Positions 48,479-56,307 are shown, numbered from the stretch's first letter. The stretch: DNA of 64,000 bases from Selenomonadales bacterium 4137-cl (GCA_032334055.1 JAUOZS010000001.1:1214501-1278500); one strand, 5' to 3'. Notes: generated from the letters alone by a model not told the origin. Numbers and translations: made by a program.

Positions 48479-50191
48479 TTGTTGCAGAAGACTCGCAAAC
48501 TCATCTGGGACTACATCAAGAAATCCTCATGGCGTGTGAAGGAAAACGCAAATATGACCTTTAGCCATTCCGGAATGGTAGGCTTCGTGGCGAACTACTG
48601 CATCTCCGACTTCGTCCTCGCCGAAGTCCTACCGCCGGAAGCGGCGGAAGCCCACACCGAAGGTTATATCCACATCCACGACCTGTCCGGAGGGACGCAG
48701 GACTACTGCATGGGCATCGCCCTGGATTCCCTCCTGTACAAGGGTCTGGAGGATGGGGAAGTTCCCAGACACTTCCTCTCCGCCATGGGCATTATGATGA
48801 ACGCCCTGTACACCATCTCCCAAGAGGTGGCCGGAGCTGTGGCCTTCAATGCGGTAGACGCATTAATGGCTCCGTACATCAAGAAAGACAAACTCAGTTA
48901 CGACTGGGTGAAGCAAATCATCCAGACCATCATCTACAGTATCAATGTCAAGGGTAGAATCGGCTTCCAAGCACCGTTCTGCAACTTCCAGTTGGACATC
49001 ACCGTCCCCAAGCGGCTCAAAGACCAGACGGTGGTCATCGACGGCGAGGTAATGCCGTTTACTTACGGCGACTGCCAAGCGGAGATGGACATGTTCAACA
49101 AGGCTCTGCTTGAGGTGATGATGGAAGCACGCCGTGTCCTCTCCTTTCCGGTCATCAACATCGGCGTGACCCGCGACTTCGATTGGGATTCGCCTCTCGC
49201 CGAAACCATCTTCCGGGCTGTCGGCTCCATGGGTCAACCCACTATAAATAACTATGTTAGTGGAGAGTACGACCCCGACTCCGTGAAGAGCATGTGTTGC
49301 TCCCTCCGCCTAGATATGACTAAATTATTCAAACAAGCCGGTGGACAGTTCGGCAGCGGAGATAACACCGGATCGATAGGCGTGGTGACCATCAACATGC
49401 CGATGCTTGCGGCGGAGGCCGCAGGGGACAAGGCCAAGCTGTTCGACCTCATCGACCACTACATGGACATCGCCGACATCGCCCTGACTGAGAAGCGCGG
49501 CTTTATCGAGATGATGATGAAGAACGGTATGTTCCCCTACCTCAAGCGGTTCGTCGATGACTTCTCCAATTTCTTCTCGACTATCGGGGTTATCGGCCTC
49601 AATGAGATGTGCCTAAATATGGGGTTGCCGGATATCAGTCACGATGAGTCGGTTCTCTTCGTGGAAGAGGTTATGGACCACATGAACTCCAGACTGGTTC
49701 ACTACCAAGAGATGCGAAAGACTTTCTACGGTTCGTATCGCGGCGTGGTGTACAATCTGGAGTTGGTTCCCGGCGAAGGTGCTACCTACCGCCTAGCCAA
49801 GCACATGAAGAAGAAGTACCCCAACGCCCACACCGCCAATGGCACAGGCGGCATGTACTTAACCAGGGGATGCTGGCTCCCTGCCGACAAACAATTTTCG
49901 CTACGCTTCTCTGCTCAACACCAGAGCAGGCTCCAGAAGTTATTTAGCGGGGGTGCGAACTGGCAATGGCACTTTGGTCAAGTCATTCACGACTGGAGAG
50001 CCGTCAGGGACATTATCTACAAACTGGTCAACGAAACGGAGTTGCCGTTCATATCCCTCTCGCCAGTCATCGCCGTCTGCCCGATCTGCGGCAAGCTTCA
50101 AGATGACAGGCAATGGTGTGAACACGAACTCACGCCGGAGCAAATCGCCGAACTTCGGCAAAGGGGGATTGAGATTGATGAAACCCGCTAA
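48479..50191 (+). CDS. nrdD: anaerobic ribonucleotide reductase large subunit, lacking the glycyl-radical end
   Basis: The 570-residue protein is a class III reductase: HTEGYIHIHDLSGGTQDYC, the active-site segment SVKSMCCSLRLDM with the thiyl-type Cys pair, TINNYVSGEYDPDSVKS, NGTGGMYLTRGCWLPAD, and a C-terminal zinc region VCPICGKLQDDRQWCEHELT. It makes deoxynucleotides without oxygen. NrdD proteins normally continue past this zinc region to an R-V-x-G-Y motif with the radical Gly; this one stops at GIEIDETR. That missing part appears as a separate gene at 51253-51378. The gene lies in an operon with nrdG and dut. Confidence 0.93.
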   Translation: MLQKTRKLIWDYIKKSSWRVKENANMTFSHSGMVGFVANYCISDFVLAEVLPPEAAEAHTEGYIHIHDLSGGTQDYCMGIALDSLLYKGLEDGEVPRHFLSAMGIMMNALYTISQEVAGAVAFNAVDALMAPYIKKDKLSYDWVKQIIQTIIYSINVKGRIGFQAPFCNFQLDITVPKRLKDQTVVIDGEVMPFTYGDCQAEMDMFNKALLEVMMEARRVLSFPVINIGVTRDFDWDSPLAETIFRAVGSMGQPTINNYVSGEYDPDSVKSMCCSLRLDMTKLFKQAGGQFGSGDNTGSIGVVTINMPMLAAEAAGDKAKLFDLIDHYMDIADIALTEKRGFIEMMMKNGMFPYLKRFVDDFSNFFSTIGVIGLNEMCLNMGLPDISHDESVLFVEEVMDHMNSRLVHYQEMRKTFYGSYRGVVYNLELVPGEGATYRLAKHMKKKYPNAHTANGTGGMYLTRGCWLPADKQFSLRFSAQHQSRLQKLFSGGANWQWHFGQVIHDWRAVRDIIYKLVNETELPFISLSPVIAVCPICGKLQDDRQWCEHELTPEQIAELRQRGIEIDETR

Positions 50192-50297
50192 AGGATTTTA
50201 TTTCTGGGAACTGGTTCGCTTCAATATCGGCCGGGACTACGACCCTAAGTTAGTAGGCATGGTGGGCAAAATCCACCGCCAGTACGCAGGGGTGTAA
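50178..50297 (+). CDS. 39-codon ORF after nrdD
   Basis: ATG 50178 lies inside the last codons of nrdD in another frame. The peptide begins MKPAKGFYFWELVRFNIGRD and is well formed (aromatic start, basic end) but matches nothing known to me. Its place exactly where nrdD loses its radical domain is notable. The gene may be an insertion product or a small partner. Confidence 0.35.
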   Translation: MKPAKGFYFWELVRFNIGRDYDPKLVGMVGKIHRQYAGV

Positions 50298-50299
50298 CC

Positions 50300-50878
50300 A
50301 TGAGAATCTTCAATACGCAGGTTTACGGACTTCGTGAGAGCCTCATCCGTTCCGGTTATCCGATGTCTACCGAGATTCCGGACATGATGGAAGCTATCGC
50401 CCAGGCGGACTGGGTGAATGTCAACGACAGGGCATCGCGGCTTGGACAGTCCACGCCCGGCTCCGGTCACGACTGCTTCCTCAAGGGCATCCGTGTTCAA
50501 TGCGATATCGAAGCGCCGTCCTACTGGTGGCCCCAGTTCCAACGCTATCACTTCGCCGACATCATATCGTCGCAGAGCAAGATGCACAGAATAACCAAGT
50601 TCGATATCTCCTCCCAATGCACCGAGGATGTCCACCCGATGGCAATCGCCCTCGCCGAAGACCATATTGCTAAATATATCAGGGGCGAGATAACCATCGA
50701 CCAGATGATGGCGAATATCCCCATGGGTTTGCAGCTCACCGCCGGAATTGACCTCAGTTACCTGCAAATCAAGACGATGTGCAGGCAGAGGGACGCTCAC
50801 AGACTGGAGATGTGGAGGATATTCAAAGCATGGGCAAACACCCTACCGATGGCAAGGATGTTAGGCGTGGTAGTGTAG
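50300..50878 (+). CDS. hypothetical protein inserted between nrdD and its radical domain
   Basis: ATG 50300 is three bases after the preceding stop. The 192-residue protein (FLKGIRVQCDIEAPSYWWPQFQRYHFADIISSQSKMHRI ... FDISSQCTEDVHPMAIALAEDHI) has a His/Arg/Ser-rich core. The QxQRYHF ... SxQSKMHR pattern vaguely recalls the RHR motif of ThyX-type enzymes, but I would not assign it. It lies in the nucleotide-metabolism operon, so a role with nucleotides is a fair guess. Confidence 0.55.
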   Translation: MRIFNTQVYGLRESLIRSGYPMSTEIPDMMEAIAQADWVNVNDRASRLGQSTPGSGHDCFLKGIRVQCDIEAPSYWWPQFQRYHFADIISSQSKMHRITKFDISSQCTEDVHPMAIALAEDHIAKYIRGEITIDQMMANIPMGLQLTAGIDLSYLQIKTMCRQRDAHRLEMWRIFKAWANTLPMARMLGVVV

Positions 50879-51066
50879 GCAAATGCCTACGGTGCGGCGC
50901 CGAAACGATGCCGGAGGCCAGTCAATGCACGAACTGTGGTCAAATTCTAGCTAGGAGGTTCAAGAAGCGTGACCTTTCACGAAAGAGTATCCATGTATGC
51001 GGATATCTGCGGCAAAGCGATGAGCGAAGCCATGGACAAAAATTTCACCGAAGCCAAAAGCGTTGA
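50830..51066 (+). CDS. possible zinc-ribbon ORF overlapping its neighbours
   Basis: An open frame from ATG 50830 (GGAGG eleven bases upstream) has a clean zinc ribbon, CLRCG ... CTNCG. It overlaps the previous gene by 49 bases and the next by 98. The overlap with two better genes makes it doubtful as a full-length protein. If real it may be a short zinc-binding protein. Confidence 0.3.
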   Translation: MGKHPTDGKDVRRGSVGKCLRCGAETMPEASQCTNCGQILARRFKKRDLSRKSIHVCGYLRQSDERSHGQKFHRSQKR

Positions 51067-51247
51067 TCCTTTCGAATTCTTCTGCGGCATGGTGATAGCC
51101 ATGGATATCTTCCGCAAACAGGTTCTGGGCGGACAGGAAAACCCCCTCAATCTTGTATCCAAAGTCAATGAGGCGGTCTTCACCATCCTTCTCGCCGATA
51201 TGGCAAAGGGCGGCAAGGTGGTAGTTAGTGAGGCCGAAGGGGGGTAA
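50969..51247 (+). CDS. hypothetical phage protein before the radical-domain gene
   Basis: GTG 50969 follows AGGAGGTTCAAGAAGC. The 92-residue helical protein (ERVSMYADICGKAMSEAMDKNFTEAKSVDPFEFFCGMVIAMD) has two Cys and no known motif. The next gene, the glycyl-radical segment, starts six bases after its stop. Confidence 0.55.
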   Translation: MTFHERVSMYADICGKAMSEAMDKNFTEAKSVDPFEFFCGMVIAMDIFRKQVLGGQENPLNLVSKVNEAVFTILLADMAKGGKVVVSEAEGG

Positions 51248-51252
51248 AAGCC

Positions 51253-51378
51253 GTGAAGCAGAAAGTGCAGGTGCGAACTGAACGTTATCTCCGGTGTGTG
51301 GGCTACTACGCCAAGGAATCGTCCCTCAACGAGGGCAAGCGCCAGGAGTTCGCAGATCGCCAACCCTTCGTAAGCTAG
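51253..51378 (+). CDS. detached glycyl-radical domain of the class III ribonucleotide reductase
   Basis: GTG 51253 lies nine bases after AGGGGGG. The 41-residue protein begins MKQKVQVRTERYLRCVGYY and continues AKESSLNEGKRQEFADR. This corresponds to the end of NrdD proteins, where R-x-V-G-Y-Y holds the radical Gly (here Gly17) and a W/L-N-x-G-K-x-x-E-F stretch follows. The upstream nrdD stops just before this segment. nrdG, the activase that makes the radical, starts 10 bases downstream. I infer that the reductase works as a two-piece enzyme, as the separate radical protein YfiD does for pyruvate formate-lyase. Confidence 0.8.
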   Translation: MKQKVQVRTERYLRCVGYYAKESSLNEGKRQEFADRQPFVS

Positions 51379-51388
51379 GAGGGGTGCT

Positions 51389-51823
51389 ATGAGGTTAGCG
51401 GGGGTTGTGCCAGAGGTTGTGACTTGCTATCCTGCCATGGCTACGGAAGTGTTCTTCCAAGGTTGCGACAGGGGGTGCAAGGACTGCCACAATCCCTCCC
51501 TCCTCCCCTTCGATGGGGGAGAGGAGTGGGGCATCGAGCAGGTAGTCAACGCCATCGATGACTGGTCTGGGGTAATATCTCTGACAGGCGGTGATCCCCT
51601 TCGCCAAGGGGCCGACTGCAAAGCATTGGCACTTCGGCTCCGCGAGTGCTACCCAGGCAAGCAACTGTGGCTTTTCACCGGAGAGGTTCCGGAGCGGCTA
51701 CCACTATGGGTTTACCGGGTCTTCGACGTTATCAAGACCGGTCCCTATATATATTATTTAGCAACAGGAGGCTTCCCGGCCTCATCAAACCAACAACTTT
51801 TGCAAAGGGGTGTCCACTATTAG
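51389..51823 (+). CDS. nrdG: anaerobic ribonucleotide reductase activating protein (radical SAM)
   Basis: ATG 51389 follows AGGAGGGGTGCT. The 144-residue protein has the radical-SAM Cys motif CDRGCKDCHNPSLLPF (CxxxCxxC), the GGDPL segment (SLTGGDPLRQGADC) that binds SAM, and LWLFTGEVPE, at the usual NrdG size. It uses a 4Fe-4S cluster and SAM to create the glycyl radical. Its neighbour is the separate radical-domain gene. Confidence 0.93.
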   Translation: MRLAGVVPEVVTCYPAMATEVFFQGCDRGCKDCHNPSLLPFDGGEEWGIEQVVNAIDDWSGVISLTGGDPLRQGADCKALALRLRECYPGKQLWLFTGEVPERLPLWVYRVFDVIKTGPYIYYLATGGFPASSNQQLLQRGVHY

Positions 51824-52342
51824 ATGGAGCCTATAAAAGTCGTAGTCAAGAAGAACCAGGACAAAGCCGTCCTACCGGAGTACGCCACTGATGGTGCGGC
51901 CTGCTTCGACCTCGTGGCAGCGGAGACTGTGGTAATACCGCCGGGGGAAACCAAGAAGATAACCACCGGACTCATCTTTGAAGTTCCGGCAGGGCATGTG
52001 ATGCGTGTCTATCCCAGAAGTGGGGTATCCCTCAAAACCCCCTTGCGGTTAGCCAACTCGGTTGGCATCATCGACTCCGACTACCGTGGCGAGGTAGCCA
52101 TCCTTCTGACTAACACCGCCTCACGGAGCCAACACTTCTCCCATTGTGTCTACGCCATCGACGGTTCCGAACTCTCCTATGGCCCTTACGGCGGCATCCC
52201 CTATGACCAGACCTACGTCATCCGGGCGGGGGAACGCATCGCACAGGGTGAGATTATACCTCTGCCGAGGGTAGAATTCGTAGAGAACGAACCATCCGCC
52301 ACCAAGCGTGGCAAGAAAGGCTTCGGCTCTACGGGTACATGA
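51824..52342 (+). CDS. dut: dUTP diphosphatase
   Basis: ATG directly follows the nrdG stop. The 172-residue protein shows dUTPase motifs in order: ATDGAACFDLVAAE (1), YPRSGVSLKT (2, RSG), NSVGIIDSDYRGEVAILLTN (3, with the catalytic Asp), RIAQGEIIPL (4), and KRGKKGFGSTGT (5, the P-loop-like tail). There is an insertion of about 25 residues between motifs 3 and 4 (SHCVYAIDGSELSYGPYGG). It removes dUTP and supplies dUMP. Confidence 0.93.
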   Translation: MEPIKVVVKKNQDKAVLPEYATDGAACFDLVAAETVVIPPGETKKITTGLIFEVPAGHVMRVYPRSGVSLKTPLRLANSVGIIDSDYRGEVAILLTNTASRSQHFSHCVYAIDGSELSYGPYGGIPYDQTYVIRAGERIAQGEIIPLPRVEFVENEPSATKRGKKGFGSTGT

Positions 52343-52614
52343 TACACATCTTCCTCGTTGATTATGGCGACGAGGGACACTACTACAGATTCCTGACAAA
52401 GGGCGATAAAGAGCGGATAGAGCAATACCTTCGGCAATTCTCCAACGATGTAAGATTCGTCGATACGAAAGCAGAAGACAAGAAAACGCCCAGAAAAGGC
52501 AAAGCAATCCCAGGCGGCTTCATCCTCAAGGTTACTTATGGCTATGACAAGTGCGACACGTTTAGTTCGCGCAAGTCGAAAGCGGACCCGGATGTGAGAC
52601 ACCATGCCATATGA
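52339..52614 (+). CDS. hypothetical phage protein
   Basis: ATG overlaps the dut stop (ATGA). The 91-residue protein starts MIHIFLVDYGDEGHYYRFLTKGD and ends basic (SRKSKADPDVRHHAI). It overlaps the sigma-like gene by 11 bases. No family recognised. Confidence 0.5.
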   Translation: MIHIFLVDYGDEGHYYRFLTKGDKERIEQYLRQFSNDVRFVDTKAEDKKTPRKGKAIPGGFILKVTYGYDKCDTFSSRKSKADPDVRHHAI

Positions 52615-53317
52615 CCGGATTGAGGCAATCCTAACCGAGGTGAAGGAGGGGCGGTTGTCGGAAGCATCCGCCGTCCGCCGTCTGGAAGCTATCTATGAAC
52701 TGGATGAAGAAGATCAGAGTAGGCGGCAACGCCAAGTGGCTGAGAAGGTAGCCCCCCATATTCGGCTATATTCCGCCTCTCCGGAGGAGGTATTGCTGGA
52801 GAAGGAACGCCTCGCCACCATCGCGGAGTTTTACCACAACTTCAAGGAGCATCTATCGGAACGCTACCAGACCCTACTAGACTTATATATAGTGAGCGGT
52901 TGGAGCCTTGCCAAGGTAGCGGACGAGATGGGCATTGAGAGACAGACCGTCAACAGTTACTTGCAAAAAATCCAGAAAAAATTCCGGAAATGGGCTTACA
53001 AAGACCCCAAAAAAATCCCTTATATATGGGGGGACATTTACGACTCCCTTCAAGGTAGGGTTCGTGAAGTGTATCATACCTCCACCTCCAAGCCTCCGGG
53101 GCTACCGTTTGAAAGTGCTATGAAGGTGGAGAGTGCAGGATGGTACACCACGAAACAATATGGGCAACGCAAAACCATCTACGGAACAAAGACGGAATGT
53201 CGGTTGCAGGAATACTTCCGGAGCCGTTTCGGAGATGACATCACAACCTGCCCATTACTATGTGGGAGGGTTAGATGTACAAGCACCATGAAGACGCTCT
53301 CAATGCCATCACCGTAA
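52604..53317 (+). CDS. sigma-factor region 4-like HTH protein
   Basis: The 237-residue protein has an N-terminal coiled-coil region and, at residues about 85-130, a sigma-70 region 4-type HTH: LSERYQTLLDLYIVSGWSLAKVADEMGIERQTVNSYLQKIQKKF. Phage proteins of this type act as late activators or as ArpU-like regulators. The C-terminal 100 residues carry no known motif. It overlaps the start of the next gene by 43 bases. It could recognise the phage-specific promoter motifs noted elsewhere (inference). Confidence 0.65.
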   Translation: MPYDRIEAILTEVKEGRLSEASAVRRLEAIYELDEEDQSRRQRQVAEKVAPHIRLYSASPEEVLLEKERLATIAEFYHNFKEHLSERYQTLLDLYIVSGWSLAKVADEMGIERQTVNSYLQKIQKKFRKWAYKDPKKIPYIWGDIYDSLQGRVREVYHTSTSKPPGLPFESAMKVESAGWYTTKQYGQRKTIYGTKTECRLQEYFRSRFGDDITTCPLLCGRVRCTSTMKTLSMPSP

Positions 53318-54060
53318 TCAAGCGTGTGGATGCGGATGAAGTAAGAGTTATCGACCTGGCGGATATACATTACGGCGCACTAGCGTGCCTCAAGACTAAA
53401 TTAATTAATTTAGTGCAGAGGATACTGGCGATTCCCAACCTGTTCGTCATCATCGGCGGTGATTCCACCGAGTCCGCAAATACCGTTTCAAGGTCTAGCC
53501 TCTACGACGAGGCTTGCCACGGTAGCGACCAGATTCTTCAACTCCGCGAAATACTTAAACCTCTGGCGGATGCCAAGCGGATATTGTTCGTCCGTTCCGG
53601 CAACCACGGAATGAAGAGAGCCAAAGCCACCAACGGCATACCGCCGGAACAGATGCTTGCAGCTCTCCTCGATGTGCCGTTCTTCCGAGGCGGCGGCATC
53701 GTGATACTGAACGCCCGAAAGAACCAATACATCATCGCCACATGGCATACCGGAAAGGCTCCGGCAAGATTTGCGTGGCTACAGACCAACGTCAACTTCT
53801 TTGAGCATAAGCACGATGTAGGGCAGAGAACGGTTCTCTTCGCCACGCCCAACCGCCTGACCAAGCAATGGCTAGTGAGGCCGACCATAAACGTACAGAC
53901 CTCCAGCTTTCTGGGATGGGCCGGTTACGCCATGGACGAGGGATACGCACCCTTGCCGAACCATGTACCTGTCGCCGTGTTTAGCGGACGCAAAGAGGAC
54001 TGGGATGTCTACGTTCTGGATGACATCCGGTTACTTGAACGTAGCCTTGGTATGCCCTAA
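53275..54060 (+). CDS. calcineurin-like metallophosphoesterase
   Basis: ATG 53275 follows GGGAGGGTTAG. The 261-residue protein shows the metal motifs of the family: DLADIHYG, VIIGGDSTES, RSGNHGMKR and a late His in TWHTG. It may cleave phosphodiester or nucleotide bonds, or act as an SbcD-like phage nuclease. The codons for TKLINLV include a 20-bp perfect palindrome at 53395-53414 without any need from the protein. Confidence 0.8.
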   Translation: MYKHHEDALNAITVIKRVDADEVRVIDLADIHYGALACLKTKLINLVQRILAIPNLFVIIGGDSTESANTVSRSSLYDEACHGSDQILQLREILKPLADAKRILFVRSGNHGMKRAKATNGIPPEQMLAALLDVPFFRGGGIVILNARKNQYIIATWHTGKAPARFAWLQTNVNFFEHKHDVGQRTVLFATPNRLTKQWLVRPTINVQTSSFLGWAGYAMDEGYAPLPNHVPVAVFSGRKEDWDVYVLDDIRLLERSLGMP

Positions 54061-54073
54061 AGGCACGGAAGAA

Positions 54074-54087
54074 GCATCGTTTGATGC
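54074..54087. promoter_or_regulatory. operator-like palindrome before the methyltransferase gene
   Basis: GCATCGTTTGATGC is a symmetric variant (11 of 14 positions) of the dispersed palindrome, placed 29 bases before the methyltransferase start. Confidence 0.4.
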
Positions 54088-54115
54088 GCGAAGAGAATCA
54101 AGAAAGGACGCTTGT

Positions 54116-55930
54116 ATGAGCATTAACCAGGGATTGTTTTCTTCTGCGACAGACGAATGGGCAACGCCCCAAGACCTTTTTGACCAACTAGATAAGGAGT
54201 TTGGCTTTGAGGTCGATGTCTGCGCCCTTCCCCATAATGCCAAGTGCGCTAAATATTACAGCCCTGAGATGGACGGTCTTTCTCAAACTTGGCGTGGGGT
54301 TTGTTGGATGAATCCGCCCTATGGCAGAACAATCGGACAATGGGTGAAAAAAGCTTACGAATCCAGTCTGTATGGAGCAACGGTGGTTTGCCTTCTGCCA
54401 GCGAGAACAGATACCAGTTGGTGGCACGACTACTGTATGAAAGGCGAAATAAGGCTAATCCGTGGGCGGCTAAAGTTCGGCAATAGCAAGAATAGCGCCC
54501 CATTCCCAAGTGCCATAGTGATTTTCCGCCCGAAACCATCGCCAGTTCCTAAACTTAAACGACTAAAGCTTGGCTCCCTGTTCGACGGGATCGCCGCGTT
54601 CCCTTTCGCTGCCAGGATGTACGGAATCGAATCTGTCTGGGCAAGCGAGATAGGGCCTTTCCCCATTAAGGTCACATCCTTCTGGTTCCCCGATATGAAG
54701 CACCTTGGCGATATAACTAAAGTTAGTGGGTACGACATCGAGCCTGTCGATATCATCACTTTCGGCAGTCCCTGCCAAGACCTCTCCATCGCCGGAGAGC
54801 GGAAGGGTCTTGATGGTGAACGTTCCGGCCTGTTCATGGAGGCCATTCGCATTATCCGAGAAATGAGGGAAGCGACGAATGGCGTATATCCAAGAATCAT
54901 TGTTTGGGAGAATGTCCCCGGAGCCTTTAGCAGTAACAAGGGTAGAGACTTCCAAGCCGTTATCGAGGAAATCCTCGAATGTCCGGTTCCTCTTCCTCGA
55001 TCTGGACGATGGGAACCAAGCGGAATGGTCGTCCGGAGAGGGCGCTCTCTTGCGTGGAGGGTTCTCGATGCCCAATATTGGGGAGTCCCCCAAAGACGTA
55101 AGAGAATCTTTCTTGTCGCAGATTTTGGAGGTCAATCCGCACCCCAAATACTATTTGAGTGGGCAGGCTTGCAGGGGGATTCTGAATCGTGCCAATGCCA
55201 GGGGCAAGCAGATACCGGATTTACTCCGCCAAGCTTTGGAGCAACAGGCACAGAACCCATAACCTTTAGCGTGGGCAATCTCGTCCGCCGCGCCGATGCA
55301 GACCCCGACGATAGCGGAATCGTGAAGACGCTCCGCAGCGACATGGGCGACCAACATCCCTGTCTGGTGGAGCCGTCCTTACTAGATATATCTAGTACCT
55401 ACCGAATCTCTTACGCCATGCAGTCATTCGGAGAATACAAGCAATCGGAGCAGGCATCCTCTCTCAAGCAAAGGGACTACAAGGACGCAACCGACCTTGT
55501 CTTCGAATGGCACAACCAGGATAGCCGTATCACAGGCCCCATCGATGTCGCCTGCACCCTCAACACCAACGCCAACGGCAGGGAGGGGCATCTGGTAGCC
55601 ATACCGATTACGGACAAGGCAACTAGATATAAGGGCGGCGGCCCGACCCGCAACAACGATGGCTCTGGCAACGGTCTGGGCATAGGCAAGGATGGCGACC
55701 CATCGCCAACCCTCACCGCCAACGATAAGCATTCGGTATTCGACGGCTACTACCGTGTCCGCCGCCTGACTCCTCTGGAGTGTGAAAGATTACAGGGATT
55801 CCCAGATGGGTGGACGGACATGGGCAGCGACACCGCCAGGTATAAAGCACTAGGCAATAGCGTGGCAGTACCGTGTGTCCGGTTCCTGATGTGCCAGATA
55901 CGCCGCTTCCTCGCCATGCCGATTCACTAA
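54116..55930 (+). CDS. fused adenine-N6 / cytosine-C5 DNA methyltransferase
   Basis: ATG 54116 lies after AGAAAGGACG; the frame is open to 53963. The 604-residue protein joins two enzymes. Residues about 1-145 match phage Dam-type adenine methyltransferases (EWATPQDLFDQLDKEFGFEVDVCA, CWMNPPYGRTI). From about 150 on it is a C5-cytosine methyltransferase: LGSLFDGIAAFPFA (motif I), GSPCQDLSIAGE (IV, catalytic Cys), WENVPG (VI), QRRKRIF (VIII), RRLTPLECERLQGFP (IX) and ALGNSVAVP (X), with a long target-recognition region. No restriction enzyme is nearby, so it likely protects phage DNA against host restriction. Confidence 0.92.
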   Translation: MSINQGLFSSATDEWATPQDLFDQLDKEFGFEVDVCALPHNAKCAKYYSPEMDGLSQTWRGVCWMNPPYGRTIGQWVKKAYESSLYGATVVCLLPARTDTSWWHDYCMKGEIRLIRGRLKFGNSKNSAPFPSAIVIFRPKPSPVPKLKRLKLGSLFDGIAAFPFAARMYGIESVWASEIGPFPIKVTSFWFPDMKHLGDITKVSGYDIEPVDIITFGSPCQDLSIAGERKGLDGERSGLFMEAIRIIREMREATNGVYPRIIVWENVPGAFSSNKGRDFQAVIEEILECPVPLPRSGRWEPSGMVVRRGRSLAWRVLDAQYWGVPQRRKRIFLVADFGGQSAPQILFEWAGLQGDSESCQCQGQADTGFTPPSFGATGTEPITFSVGNLVRRADADPDDSGIVKTLRSDMGDQHPCLVEPSLLDISSTYRISYAMQSFGEYKQSEQASSLKQRDYKDATDLVFEWHNQDSRITGPIDVACTLNTNANGREGHLVAIPITDKATRYKGGGPTRNNDGSGNGLGIGKDGDPSPTLTANDKHSVFDGYYRVRRLTPLECERLQGFPDGWTDMGSDTARYKALGNSVAVPCVRFLMCQIRRFLAMPIH

Positions 55931-55947
55931 ATATAGCGGAGGACAAC

Positions 55948-56193
55948 ATGGTCTATATTGTGCTGAGTAGCAATGGTATTTACGGCGGCTACACCGACGA
56001 GGCCAGAGCCAAAGCCGTGATGGAACGGTTCAACGACGATGAACTGTACATCGCACGGAAGAAGAATCCTGACACGCCGATGTTCCACACCAACATCGTA
56101 GACGAATCCTTTGTCTACGTCTACGAGGACGAGATGTTCGTGGAAAAGATTCGGGACGAGAGGTATTACGAAGACCCGAACAAGATGGAGTAG
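55948..56193 (+). CDS. small acidic hypothetical phage protein
   Basis: ATG 55948 follows GCGGAGGACAAC; the frame is open into the methyltransferase gene. The 81-residue protein (MVYIVLSSNGIYGGYTDEARAKAVMER) is acidic and rich in Tyr and Asp/Glu. This alpha-beta start recalls a small family of phage proteins but I cannot name it. Confidence 0.5.
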   Translation: MVYIVLSSNGIYGGYTDEARAKAVMERFNDDELYIARKKNPDTPMFHTNIVDESFVYVYEDEMFVEKIRDERYYEDPNKME

Positions 56194-56253
56194 GACGCGG
56201 AGCCTCGATGAAACCGAAACTGGAATCGTTGAGGCTCTCCTCTTACTAACTAT

Positions 56254-56307
56254 ATAAGTCTTTAATTCTTTATAAAGAAAAATCTTTATAAAGAATTAAA
56301 GACTTAT
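56254..56307. repeat. 24-bp perfect inverted repeat
   Basis: ATAAGTCTTTAATTCTTT... and its exact complement flank a 6-base loop AAAAAT (56278-56283). There is no T run after it. It lies in an intergenic stretch (56194-56557) that carries no gene. Confidence 0.85.

Noticed and set aside
48479-50191. Intein or split intein joining the two NrdD pieces
   Set aside because: The end of NrdD and the start of the 41-residue protein have no intein splicing blocks, and the small ORF has no room for an intein-C part.
50830-51066. ORF with zinc ribbon and HVCGYL, resembling the RVCGYL radical motif of NrdD
   Set aside because: The match lies in the part that overlaps the better-supported gene 50969-51247 in another frame, and the spacing from the zinc Cys is wrong. 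The ORF at 51253-51378 fits the radical segment over a longer stretch.
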